Numbered from the stretch's first letter, positions 1 through 7,453 are shown. The stretch: 16,065 nt of DNA from DAOUMU01 sp034409055 (GCA_034409055.1 DAOUMU010000080.1:1-16065); one strand, 5' to 3'. Notes: generated by a model not told the origin, from the letters alone. Numbers and translations are program-made.

Positions 1-149
1 GTAACTGCCTACCCTCATGTCATTCCGAGGAGCGGAGTACCCAAAGGGCATAAACGACGAGGAATCTCCGGTAACAAGGGCAAATCCAGCCTGAAACAGG
101 AGATTCTTCGCTCCCTGTGGTCGCTCAGAATGACAGGGCAGGTAGTTAC
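1..149. repeat. MITE-like inverted-repeat element
   Basis: The two ends are imperfect inverted repeats. The left end GTAACTGCCTACCCT followed by GTCATTC matches the reverse complement of the right end (GTAACTACCTGCCCT followed by GTCATTC). Inner parts also mirror each other: 'GAGGAATCTCC' near 60-70 against 'GGAGATTCTTCG' near 101-112. No ORF is carried. The 15-bp terminus is nearly the same as that of the element at 14650-14770, which has a clear 8-bp target duplication, so both probably belong to one family. The left end coincides with window base 1, so the left flank cannot be seen. The inner GTCATTC/AGATTC hairpin type is, as far as I recall, a widespread non-coding repeat in several phyla. 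Confidence 0.7.
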
Positions 150-155
150 TCGAGA

Positions 156-449
156 TCAGCTTATTGCCTGCCAGCAAGCGCGTAGCCAGATCAGTTCTTC
201 ATCCGCCAGTATTAATTCTGCCACTCGCCCGTTCACGACCAGATACGGTGTCCAGCCTGCGTCGCCACACCAGAGGACAGCCTGCCCGGTGTCCCGGTTG
301 TAGACAAAAATCGACTGCTCGCCGTACCTATTTTCAAAATAACTATGGTACAGATGCGGGACATCACCGTTCAGGGCCGGGGGCTGGCCGGCATCCGGGC
401 CGTGGTGATTGGAGACTGTAAACAACGGTTCAGTTTTCAGATCGTTCAT
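156..449 (-). CDS. hypothetical protein, 97 residues
   Basis: I do not recognise this protein. The start is placed at the internal ATG at 449 because GAAAGGAAAG lies just upstream at good spacing; a longer reading from 512 would run well into the preceding gene. It overlaps the upstream zinc-finger gene (ends at 430) by 20 bp, which implies translational coupling and a shared transcript. The N-terminal 35 residues are polar and probably disordered. The rest is compact and rich in aromatics, with segments such as YNRDTGQAVLWCGDAGW and ending in LIWLRACWQ. No signal peptide or membrane segment is seen. The stop lies only 7 bp from the MITE-like element at 1-149. No function is assigned. Confidence 0.6.
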   Translation of the reverse strand: MNDLKTEPLFTVSNHHGPDAGQPPALNGDVPHLYHSYFENRYGEQSIFVYNRDTGQAVLWCGDAGWTPYLVVNGRVAELILADEELIWLRACWQAIS

Positions 450-747
450 GCTTATACTTTCCTTTCTTGGAGCGCCGGCGTCGGCGTGGTTTCCGCTGCT
501 GGGGTTGGTCAATGATCAACTCGTTTTTGGGGCCATACTGGCGGATGACCTCGGTCCGCAGCCGTTCGCGCCCTTCGTCGTCCAGGCCAAAGGCGGCAAC
601 CACGTAGTCCCAATCACGGGCACGGATCAGGTCGCGTTGGACCTTGGCGTCACATTCCTCGCAGAGCATCAGGTCGTTCACCGGTCCCCACATATCGCAG
701 GCCTGGCATTGTCCCTCCCAGAGACCGAAAGTTTCTTCGTCTATCAT
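430..747 (-). CDS. small protein with four-cysteine zinc-ribbon-like motif
   Basis: This is a 105-residue protein with CxxC-x11-CxxC (Cys14, Cys17, Cys29, Cys32), which would fit one structural zinc site. An acidic/hydrophobic middle (about residues 40-75, 'RDWDYVVAAFGLDDEGRERLR') is followed by a strongly basic tail (about 84-100, RKPRRRRRSKKGKYKH) that could bind nucleic acid or the ribosome. AGAGGGGAAG sits at normal distance before the ATG. It is the first gene of a two-gene unit with the 97-residue protein. The 450-odd bp on the opposite strand are also open but lack a credible ribosome binding site and look like a shadow. Function is unknown; nucleic-acid binding is only an inference from charge and the zinc motif. 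Confidence 0.6.
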   Translation of the reverse strand: MIDEETFGLWEGQCQACDMWGPVNDLMLCEECDAKVQRDLIRARDWDYVVAAFGLDDEGRERLRTEVIRQYGPKNELIIDQPQQRKPRRRRRSKKGKYKHERSEN

Positions 748-905
748 ACTTCTTCCCCTCTCTATGGGCTGCGTTTTTCATCTCTTTTCACAAGCGGCTT
801 TGAAACCGGCTTGATCCACCCAAGGCAAACAATATCACAAAATAGTTAATCCCGCCAAATCTATTTGCCCCCAAATTGAAATGCGCCCTGCCTAAATGGA
901 AAAAT

Positions 906-934
906 TGACAGAACGTTTGTTCTGTGATATAATT
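906..934 (+). promoter_or_regulatory. sigma70 promoter with LexA/SOS-type box in the spacer
   Basis: TTGACA (906-911), a 17-bp spacer and TATAAT (929-934) form a consensus promoter. The palindrome AGAACGTTTGTTCT (911-924) fills most of the spacer. It fits the GAAC-N4-GTTC core of the Gram-positive/Bacillus type SOS box. Placement between -35 and -10 is ideal for repression by LexA. The predicted start is near 941, and the transcript would end at the terminator near 1009. Confidence 0.75.
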
Positions 935-940
935 CTTAGG

Positions 941-1009
941 CGTGATCTCCTAATTATTTCACCTCCTTTCTTGACAACCCCCCGGTTGTACCTGAGCCGG
1001 GGGGTTTTT
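941..1009 (+). ncRNA. putative short SOS-controlled RNA with anti-Shine-Dalgarno segment
   Basis: A consensus promoter and an intrinsic terminator bracket about 69 nt with no reasonable ORF. The transcript would contain TCACCTCCTTTCT (959-971), which equals the 3' end of 16S rRNA (the anti-Shine-Dalgarno segment) over 13 bases. It could therefore base-pair with Shine-Dalgarno sequences in mRNAs. Alternative reading: the reverse strand of the same segment is a perfect Shine-Dalgarno, but no ATG or GTG follows it at usable distance. The RNA is inferred from signals only. Confidence 0.45.
976..1009 (+). terminator. intrinsic terminator
   Basis: CCCCCCGG (978-985) pairs with CCGGGGGG (997-1004) across an 11-base loop and is followed directly by TTTTT. 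It ends the short transcript that starts near 941 and separates that promoter from the WD40 remnant. Confidence 0.85.
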
Positions 1010-1039
1010 GTTGGTTAGGTGGTTAGTTGGTTGGTGATT

Positions 1040-1442
1040 ATGTTGGAACTCGTAGGAAGGTTGACCGGGCATGCGGACTGGGTGTACGGCTGTGCTTTCA
1101 GTCCCGATGGGGGGGATTGTCTCGACGGCTGAGGATCACACCCTCAGGTTGTGGCAGGTCGCAGACGGCTGTCTGCGGCAGGTCTTGATCGGGCATACCG
1201 ATATCGTGACGGCTTATGCCTTTAGTCCAGATGGGCAGTTAATCGCCTCTGTCTCCACCGATACCAGGCTCAAAGTGTGGGACTTATCCTCCCTGAGTCA
1301 TAGCCAGACCTCGACCGGGTGCTGTGTGGCCAACTTTCCCCTCGAGACGATTCTCTACGACTGCGCCTGGTCTCCAGATGGGCAGCACTTGGCTGCTGTT
1401 GGGCGGGGTGGGGTTTATGTTTTTCGATTTATTGGGTGTTAA
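1040..1442 (+). pseudogene. WD40-repeat protein remnant, frameshifted
   Basis: The translation shows three WD40 blades: 'HADWVYGCAFSPDG...HTLRLWQV', 'HTDIVTAYAFSPDGQLIAS...LKVWDL' and 'ILYDCAWSPDGQHLAAV...VYVFRF'. The ATG at 1040 opens the first blade, but a run of seven G (1109-1115) shifts the frame to an early TGA. With six G the whole stretch reads as one 133-codon frame. Three blades cannot close a propeller (usually seven), so this is probably the 3' end of a larger gene of the NB-ARC/WD40 kind common in Chloroflexota and cyanobacteria. No good ribosome binding site is seen. The indel could also be an assembly error in the homopolymer. The remaining bases to 1526 hold nothing recognisable. 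Confidence 0.7.
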
Positions 1443-1526
1443 CGGCCCGATTTCTAGCTCGGCTAGGGAGTCGATGCCGGATACCAACACAACTGATCAC
1501 TGTCTCTGTTTCCTTCTTAATTACTG

Positions 1527-2405
1527 TCAGTTATTGACTGGCCTCCTTCTGAGTTCTAACCCCCTTTTGATGAGACCCTGGTGGGGGGAGAAGATGAAGG
1601 CCAGGAGAAAGAAGAAGGTGCAGGTCAGCACAATGGCCGGGCCGGAAGCGATGTTGACATAGAAGGACAGGTAAAGCCCGGTCACGGCACTGATAGCGCC
1701 GATGGTAGCGGCCAAAATCATCATCGTAGGCAGATGGTGACTGACTAAATAGGCCGTGGCCGCCGGGATCACCAGCATGGCCGACATCAAGGCGATGCCC
1801 ACCGTTTGCAGCGAGAGGATAATGGTGACGGCGATCAGCAGTAGCAACAAATAGTTCAGGAAATTGGTCGGTAGACGGAGGGTCTTGGCCAATATCGGAT
1901 CAAAAGAGAGCACCAGAAATTCTTTGTAGAAAGCCAGAATGGCTAGGATAACCAGTCCTCCGAAAATAGCAATGAGCCATAAATCACTGTCCGAGACCCC
2001 TAACACATCACCGAAGAGAAAGTGGGTTAGATCTGTGGTATAACTGCGTACAGTTGAAATCAGGGCGATGCCCAGGGCAAACATGCTGACAAAAATGACG
2101 CCGATGGCCGTATCTTCTTTGATTCCCCCTTTACTGATCGCCCCAATGCCCAGGGCCGCCAAGACGCCGGCCACCAATCCACCAGCAGAGAGCCACAGAT
2201 CATTGCTACCGCCCAACAAGTAACCCACAGCCACGCCGGGCAGAATGGCGTGAGCCAAGGCATGGCCAAATAAAGCCATTCCTCGCAGGACAATATAAGC
2301 CCCCAACACCGCACAGACAATACCAACGATCAGGGCCGCAATCAACCCCCGGAGCATAAAAGCGTATGCCAGAGGGTCAAAAATTAAACTCAGCCAGTCA
2401 AACAT
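1527..2405 (-). CDS. zinc/manganese-type ABC transporter permease (ABC-3 family)
   Basis: This is the integral membrane subunit of a divalent-metal importer of the ZnuB/MntB/TroC type. It is 292 residues, as usual for the family, and almost wholly made of hydrophobic helices, about eight or nine. Family-typical parts are the N-terminal 'MLRGLIAALIVGIVCAVLGAYIVLRG' style segment (about 17-42), 'HAILPGVAVGYLLG' (about 52-65), 'HFLFGDVLG' and the C-terminal 'SGPAIVLTCTFFFLLAFIFSP'. AAGGAGAA lies ahead of the ATG. It follows the binding-protein gene by 27 bp on the same strand and must be co-transcribed with it. No cognate ATPase gene lies next to either one. Zinc is favoured over manganese only because of the partner's His-rich loop. 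Confidence 0.92.
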   Translation of the reverse strand: MFDWLSLIFDPLAYAFMLRGLIAALIVGIVCAVLGAYIVLRGMALFGHALAHAILPGVAVGYLLGGSNDLWLSAGGLVAGVLAALGIGAISKGGIKEDTAIGVIFVSMFALGIALISTVRSYTTDLTHFLFGDVLGVSDSDLWLIAIFGGLVILAILAFYKEFLVLSFDPILAKTLRLPTNFLNYLLLLLIAVTIILSLQTVGIALMSAMLVIPAATAYLVSHHLPTMMILAATIGAISAVTGLYLSFYVNIASGPAIVLTCTFFFLLAFIFSPHQGLIKRGLELRRRPVNN

Positions 2406-2432
2406 CTTGGTTCTCCTTCTACCTGCTATTTT

Positions 2433-3455
2433 TTATTTCAACGCCTCGACAATGGTCTCCGTATTGTAGCGAATGTAATCCAGGTAGGTTTCCACCCCGC
2501 TGCCGGTTGTCCCCAGCGAACCGGTGTACAGGGTCACCAACTGGGTACCCGTATCTTTGGCCACCTGCTCTGATAGGGAGGGGTTGACCGAGGTGCCGAC
2601 GAAGATGGCCTTAACCTTATATGCCTTGATAGCCTCTTCCAGGGCGACCAATTCCTGGGCCGAGGTCTCGGCGGCGGTGCTAAAGGTCGGAATCACGGCT
2701 CCAACCTGTTCCAGACCGTAATGGTCGGCATAGTAGCCAAAAGTGGTGTGGTCGGTGACTAACTTGCGATTTTCTGGGGGGATAGTTTCAATCTGGGCTT
2801 TGACCCAGGCGTCCAGTTCTTCCAGTTCAGCTTCATAAGTCTTGGCCCTGGCTTCATAAGTTTTGGTGTTAGCCGGGTCAAGGGTACTTAGAGCACGTTC
2901 GATGTTGTGGACGAAGATTATAACGTTAGCCGGGGTTGTCCAGGTGTGGGGGTCAACGCCTTCGTGGGCATGATCAGGCTCATCATGTTCGCGGACATCT
3001 CCTGCCCCCAACTGGCGGGTTTCGATACCGGGTGAGAGGTACACCACAGCCGCCTGACCACCGGCATTTTTGATCATCTCATCCAGGAACACTTCCAGGC
3101 CCATTCCGTTGGCAAAGACCAGGTGGGCATCGGCCACGCTGGCCAGATCACGCGGGGTTGACTCAAAGGTATGGGGGTCCGTGCCGACCGGTAGCAGGAG
3201 GGTCAGGTCGATCAAATCACTGCCCACCTGGCTGACCACATCAGCGATAATACTGGTGGTAGCGATCACCTGTAGCTTTTCACCAGCAGCCAGGGAGATG
3301 GGGACCAGGTCGGCGGTGGCTTCCTCTTGCTCGTGTCCTTCCTCGATTGGTTGGGCCGCCGGTTTGGCTGCCGGCTGGGTCCCGCATTGGGCAGCAATCA
3401 GGAATAACATTGTCACAACTGTAAAAATCCAGAAATGTTTTGTTTGCGTGTGCAT
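2433..3455 (-). CDS. metal ABC transporter substrate-binding lipoprotein (ZnuA/TroA-like)
   Basis: This is a 340-residue cluster A-I binding protein that captures Zn2+ or Mn2+ outside the membrane and delivers it to the permease encoded downstream. It has an N-terminal hydrophobic segment (about 8-22) and Cys24, a likely lipidation site, although the -1 residue is Gln, which is unusual. Low-complexity acidic/Ala-Pro linker follows (25-50). Likely metal ligands are His95 (GTDPHTFE), His170 (DPHTW) and His236 (TDHTTFGY). A His/Asp/Glu-rich loop (about 155-168) precedes His170, as in zinc-type proteins. At the usual fourth-ligand site (an Asp or Glu) the sequence reads YTGSLG (310-315); I recall this form in a subfamily but cannot confirm it. 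GAGGGAAG precedes the ATG. Two palindromes upstream suggest control by a Fur-family regulator. Confidence 0.92.
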   Translation of the reverse strand: MHTQTKHFWIFTVVTMLFLIAAQCGTQPAAKPAAQPIEEGHEQEEATADLVPISLAAGEKLQVIATTSIIADVVSQVGSDLIDLTLLLPVGTDPHTFESTPRDLASVADAHLVFANGMGLEVFLDEMIKNAGGQAAVVYLSPGIETRQLGAGDVREHDEPDHAHEGVDPHTWTTPANVIIFVHNIERALSTLDPANTKTYEARAKTYEAELEELDAWVKAQIETIPPENRKLVTDHTTFGYYADHYGLEQVGAVIPTFSTAAETSAQELVALEEAIKAYKVKAIFVGTSVNPSLSEQVAKDTGTQLVTLYTGSLGTTGSGVETYLDYIRYNTETIVEALK

Positions 3456-3470
3456 TTCTTCCCTCTTATA

Positions 3471-3485
3471 TGAAACTAATTCTCA
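3471..3485. promoter_or_regulatory. candidate metalloregulator operator, proximal copy
   Basis: TGAAACTAATTCTCA matches the perfect palindrome at 3553-3567 (TGAGAATACTTCTCA) in both outer TGA/TCA ends and the whole right half. It lies 16 bp before the binding-protein start codon, in its leader. Between the two copies is a small stem, GCCCAA (3492-3497) with TTGGGC (3503-3508). Confidence 0.45.
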
Positions 3486-3544
3486 ATTATGGCCCAAAAA
3501 AATTGGGCTGTTTGTGCAAGACAGTACCCAGGTGGAGGTCACTA

Positions 3545-3573
3545 AATATAAATGAGAATACTTCTCAATTAGA
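3545..3573 (-). promoter_or_regulatory. metal-importer promoter with Fur/Zur-like operator
   Basis: The perfect palindrome TGAGAA-TAC-TTCTCA (3553-3567) resembles Fur-family boxes of the TGAGAAT type. On the minus strand TATATT (3545-3550) can be a -10, with a poor -35 TCTAAT (3568-3573) 17 bp upstream, so the palindrome fills the spacer. Position and neighbour gene point to metal-responsive repression. The exact regulator (Zur, Fur or Mn-type) cannot be told from the site. A further half-related element, TTCTC-taaa-TGAGA, lies at about 3608-3621. Confidence 0.5.
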
Positions 3574-3656
3574 GATAAAAAAATTTATTGCTGATACAAG
3601 TGACCAATTCTCTAAATGAGACATAGTCGCTATTAGTTATAGAGGAAATAAAAAAA

Positions 3657-3740
3657 ATGTCAAATTTGATGAGTTTCATTACAATGTATGGTATATCCTC
3701 TGTTTTTGAAGAAGGCAGAATATCTCATGACACTAAGTAA
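3657..3740 (+). CDS. possible short upstream ORF, 27 residues
   Basis: ATG at 3657 is preceded by AGAGGAAATAAAAAAA, a plausible ribosome binding site, and runs to TAA at 3738-3740. That stop lies 14 bp inside the M20 amidohydrolase gene (start 3727) in another frame, so its ribosomes would end right at the next start. The peptide is not recognised. It could be a leader that couples translation, or chance in an AT-rich spacer. Confidence 0.25.
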   Translation: MSNLMSFITMYGISSVFEEGRISHDTK

Positions 3741-4947
3741 GCGTAGTCTCATTTCCAATACTGAATTATTACAACAAGCCAGGACCTTGCACGAACAGAT
3801 TCGATCCTGGCGGCGCCGGATTCATCGTTATCCAGAATTGGGCTTTACCGAAACGCGCACGGCTGGCCTGATCAATGCCACCTTGTTTGATATGGGCATC
3901 GAGACGGAAACGGAGGTGGCCAAGACAGGGGTTGTGGGCACCATCCGGGGGGGCGAAGGGCCGGTGGTCGGCTTGCGGGCTGATATCGATGCCCTGCCTA
4001 TCACGGAGCAGAACGGGACAGAGTTCGACAGTATCCGGCCGGGCATCATGCACGCCTGTGGCCACGATGCCCATACGGCCATGCTCTTGGGGGCGGCCAA
4101 AATTCTAAAGGGGTTGGCCGACCAGGGCCGGTTACCCGGTACCGTTCGTCTCCTGTTTCAACCGAGCGAAGAGGGGCAGGATGAAGAGGGTAAATCAGGG
4201 GGCATGCGCATGATCGAGGAAGGGGCACTGGAGGGACTGGAGGCCGTATTTGGCTTGCATGTCGATACCTCGCTTGACGCCGGTACGGTGGCCACCCGGC
4301 CCGGTCCGATGATGGCCAGCGCCGATACCTTTACCATCGTGCTGGAGGGCCAGGCCGCCCACGCTGCCCGGCCGCATCAAGGCATCGACACGATTGCCCT
4401 GGCTGCCCAGGTGATCCAGGCTGTGCACCAGGTAGTCAGCCGGCGTCTGAATCCGGTTGAGGAGGGGGTTATCACTATCGGTACCATCCAGGGTGGTACC
4501 AAAGAGAACATCCTGGCCGAGCGGGTAACGATGACCGGTACCCTCCGCAGCTTCACCCCGGAGAATGACCAACTGCTCCAGGAAGAGCTGCGTCGGGCAT
4601 GTCGCATCGGGGAAACTCTCGGCGGGCGCTTCGATCTCCAAATTCATACCGGTTATCCGCCGGTTATTAACGACCCGCAGGCCACTCAAGTTTTGGTGTC
4701 GGCCCTGAATGACCTGCTGGGGGAGCCGCACGTTCTTGAAGCGCCCAAATTGATGGCCGGGGAAGATTTCAGCTTTATGGCCCGCGAGGTGCCGGCCTGT
4801 TTCCTACGGTTTGGGGTACATAACCCTGCCTGGGAACAGCGCTATTTTGTGCACACGCCTACCTTTCGCCTGGACGAAGAGGCGTTACCCATCGGCACGG
4901 CTTCCCTGGTGGCAACGGCCATCGCCTGGATGATGCGGCATAGCTGA
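3727..4947 (+). CDS. M20D-family amidohydrolase/peptidase
   Basis: This is a zinc or manganese amidohydrolase of the M20D group, which includes N-acetyl-L-amino-acid and N-acyl-diaminopimelate deacylases, IAA-amino-acid hydrolases and hippurate hydrolase. From the start used here it is 406 residues, the normal size. Visible ligands are Cys111 and His113 in HACGHDAHTAM, the general-base/ligand pair Glu148-Glu149 in PSEEG, His178 in GLH, and His376 in VHTPTF; 'HRYPELGF' near 33-40 is also typical. The small lid domain covers about 193-306. ATG 3727 is preferred over ATG 3688 because GAAGAAGG lies before it, while 3688 has no such site. It is divergent from the metal importer and may share its control region. 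The substrate cannot be told from sequence. Confidence 0.93.
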   Translation: MTLSKRSLISNTELLQQARTLHEQIRSWRRRIHRYPELGFTETRTAGLINATLFDMGIETETEVAKTGVVGTIRGGEGPVVGLRADIDALPITEQNGTEFDSIRPGIMHACGHDAHTAMLLGAAKILKGLADQGRLPGTVRLLFQPSEEGQDEEGKSGGMRMIEEGALEGLEAVFGLHVDTSLDAGTVATRPGPMMASADTFTIVLEGQAAHAARPHQGIDTIALAAQVIQAVHQVVSRRLNPVEEGVITIGTIQGGTKENILAERVTMTGTLRSFTPENDQLLQEELRRACRIGETLGGRFDLQIHTGYPPVINDPQATQVLVSALNDLLGEPHVLEAPKLMAGEDFSFMAREVPACFLRFGVHNPAWEQRYFVHTPTFRLDEEALPIGTASLVATAIAWMMRHS

Positions 4948-4955
4948 AAGTGAAC

Positions 4956-7358
4956 TCACTCATACGCCAGCACTTCGCGCACAGTCAATTGCGAGGCATT
5001 GCGGGCCGGCAGGAAGCTGGCCAGAGCACTCAGGATGACCACCAGGACAAGCCAGAGCCAGACACCGGTTATCGAGTAAGCAAAGGGCTGAGCTACCCCC
5101 ATGATGGAGACTCCCACGGCATCGCTGAGTCCCTTGCCCAGGGGAAACGCCAGCACAACGCCAAGTAGCCAACTGAGCAGGCCAATGGCAATCCCTTCTC
5201 GGATGAAAACCCAGGCCACGCCCCGGTTTGAGGCGCCAATTGCCCGCAGTACCCCGATTTCCCGTGTTCGTTCCAGCACGTTAATACTCATCGTACCCAT
5301 CAAACCAAGCCCACCCACCACGGCCAGCAGGAGGGCCATCACCAGCAGCAGGCTGATGATGATGCCAAAAAATGCCTCGCCCTCTTCCCGCTCGGTGGAA
5401 ATAGAGTAGACATTACTCACCTGCAGCCCCATCCGTTCCAGATAGTCTTCCAACGCCGCATTGGTCTGGTCCACAAAGGCCGGGTCGTGGCGCTCGGTGG
5501 CCACGACAGCGGCGCTGGTTTGGCCCACGTCGCTGGTAATCCGGGCGATGTAGGGATAATTGGCGTAAGATATTGGAGCGATAATGCCCAGGCTAAAACC
5601 AACCACCCGAAAAGGCCGCTCGCGTCCCTCGATCTTGAGGATAATGTCATCGCCCAGCTTGATGTCAGGCTCATCCTTGAGCAGGATGGCGTCGACGACA
5701 ATGGCGTTGTCGTCGTCGGGTAATAGCCAGCGACCCTGGGCAATGGCCGGGCTGCCGATGAGGTCGCTGCCCACCTGGAAGGCAATCAAAAAGATGGCCT
5801 GACTCTCGCTCCCATCCGGCCGCACGCGCCGGACCGGCAACTGATAATAAACGTCGGTCTGGACGACCCCCGGCACCTGCCGCGCTTGCTGGTCAATCTT
5901 ATTGATCCGATAGGGGCGTGAAAAGACGATGACGCTGTCGAAATCGTACAACTGCAAGAGAGTGTCCATGGTTTGTCCCAGGGTGGCGTTTACACTGAAA
6001 ACGCCGATGAAGGTGGCGCCACCCAGGATCAGGGTGATGAGCGTCAGGGCCAGCCGCCCCTTGCTACGGAAGATATTGCGCAGCGACAGCAGTAGCGGGC
6101 GCAGCAGCACCCGGCGGGCAAACCACAGGTTTGCGCCGGAGAGCAGCCGGTCGAGGAGGCCGGTGCCAAAGCGGCCTCTACCCAGTCGGTAGGTACTCAT
6201 AGCTTCCACCGCCGTAACCCGCAGATTGACGAGGAAGGGATAGAGCGAGGCCAACACCGGCACCAGCAGACCAACAACGATTTGCAACAGGATGGCTTGC
6301 GGCGGCACGCTCAGGTCCAGCAGGTCAAAATTGAACATCGCGGCCATAAAGCGACTGAGACCGCGCGAGCCAACAACGCTCAGCGGTATGGCAACGATCA
6401 GGGCAATCAGGCCGTACACCATCACCATCCCCAGATACATTCCCATGATCTGACCGGTATTGGCGCCGATGGCTTTCATCACGCCGATCTGCCGTTTCTG
6501 CTGCGCCAGCAGCGCGGAAACCGTGTTGATGATTAGAAACGCGCTCAAAAAGAGGGATAACACTCCCAGTACGCCCATAAGCAGCAAGACGGCCTGTAGA
6601 ATATCGTCAAGCGGCAGCATCCCCGGCTCGGCTGTGGTGACCATCGGGATAGTCATGTCATTTCGCTCGGCCCTGTCTTTAACCCGGTTCACCACCTGCT
6701 GGGCAAACTCCTTGTCATCGCCGTTTTTGGCCACCACGTACAGCTCATTAAAGCCACGCTCTTCACCCAACCAGTCCAACGTCTCGAATGAGATATAGCC
6801 GTAGGGGCTGCCATCGATTTGAGCCGGCAGTTGGGCCGGGTCGTGGGCCAGGCCGGCAATGCGCATTTCACGCTGTTTCTCATCCGGTGTCTCAATCAGG
6901 ATCATGTCACCCACCTGAGCCTTGAGCAGCGGCAGCGCCACCCGTTCGATGAGAATCTCTTGGTCCGGGGGAGGCCAGGCTCCGCTCTGCGGCATCACTT
7001 TGTTGACCCGGATGTCATCGTAGTCTTCGATGGCAAAGACTCTGAGGTTCGTCCATTCACCCGCGCCGGTTTTAACGCGCACGTCGATAGCCCGCCGGGC
7101 ATCTGCGTCGGCCACGTCTCGCATACCCCGCACTGCCCGAACAAAATCTTCCTGAAAAAGCTCGTCGGTACGAACTGTGCCACTGGACGGGATGATGGCC
7201 GCAAAACTTTCGGCCATCCCCGTGGACAGAATCGCCCGCGCGCTAACGATAGTGCCCACGGCAAACAGCCCCACGGCAATGGACAACACGATCAAAATAG
7301 TGCGCGTTTTGTTACCCCATAAGTCGTTGAGTACTTTGTACCAGCGTGAACTTAGCAT
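4956..7358 (-). CDS. FtsX/MacB-type ABC transporter permease, 800 residues
   Basis: This membrane subunit has two FtsX modules in tandem. Predicted membrane helices are at about 21-40, 258-280, 308-328, 356-377, 438-456, 664-688, 722-742 and 764-785. Two large extracytoplasmic domains lie after helix 1 (about 41-257) and helix 5 (about 457-663). The two conserved cytoplasmic coupling motifs GVMKAIGA (292-299) and GVLRAIGAS (702-710) show the duplication. Such permeases work with MacB/LolD-type ATPases in export, lipoprotein handling or mechanotransmission. GGAGAA precedes the ATG. It is the last gene of the four-gene unit starting at 9715 and ends 8 bp from the convergent M20 gene, which leaves no room for a separate terminator. 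The substrate is unknown. Confidence 0.9.
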   Translation of the reverse strand: MLSSRWYKVLNDLWGNKTRTILIVLSIAVGLFAVGTIVSARAILSTGMAESFAAIIPSSGTVRTDELFQEDFVRAVRGMRDVADADARRAIDVRVKTGAGEWTNLRVFAIEDYDDIRVNKVMPQSGAWPPPDQEILIERVALPLLKAQVGDMILIETPDEKQREMRIAGLAHDPAQLPAQIDGSPYGYISFETLDWLGEERGFNELYVVAKNGDDKEFAQQVVNRVKDRAERNDMTIPMVTTAEPGMLPLDDILQAVLLLMGVLGVLSLFLSAFLIINTVSALLAQQKRQIGVMKAIGANTGQIMGMYLGMVMVYGLIALIVAIPLSVVGSRGLSRFMAAMFNFDLLDLSVPPQAILLQIVVGLLVPVLASLYPFLVNLRVTAVEAMSTYRLGRGRFGTGLLDRLLSGANLWFARRVLLRPLLLSLRNIFRSKGRLALTLITLILGGATFIGVFSVNATLGQTMDTLLQLYDFDSVIVFSRPYRINKIDQQARQVPGVVQTDVYYQLPVRRVRPDGSESQAIFLIAFQVGSDLIGSPAIAQGRWLLPDDDNAIVVDAILLKDEPDIKLGDDIILKIEGRERPFRVVGFSLGIIAPISYANYPYIARITSDVGQTSAAVVATERHDPAFVDQTNAALEDYLERMGLQVSNVYSISTEREEGEAFFGIIISLLLVMALLLAVVGGLGLMGTMSINVLERTREIGVLRAIGASNRGVAWVFIREGIAIGLLSWLLGVVLAFPLGKGLSDAVGVSIMGVAQPFAYSITGVWLWLVLVVILSALASFLPARNASQLTVREVLAYE

Positions 7359-7380
7359 CCATTTTCTCCAAAGGCATAAA

Positions 7381-7453
7381 ATTTACGATTTCAGATTTCA
7401 GATTTACGATAGATGGTTCAAAGTCGTCAATCGTCAATCGTCAATCGTAAATC
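7381..7453. repeat. heptamer-periodic tandem repeats (STRR-like), two inverted arrays
   Basis: 7381-7410 reads as 7-bp units ATTTACG/ATTTCAG/ATTTCAG/ATTTACG. 7426-7453 reads as GTCAATC three times, then GTAAATC. The second array is in inverted orientation to the first. It fills the gap between the ATPase and permease genes and touches the ATPase stop codon (7452-7454). The same units recur at 13195-13263. Confidence 0.8.

Noticed and set aside
409..849. 146-codon open frame on the plus strand opposite the two small minus-strand genes
   Set aside because: No ribosome binding site at its ATG, odd composition, and it mirrors two minus-strand genes that have good sites, a cysteine motif and coupled overlap.
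3070..3555. 161-codon plus-strand frame across the binding-protein gene and its leader
   Set aside because: Antisense shadow of a well-recognised metal-binding lipoprotein and of its operators; no family likeness.
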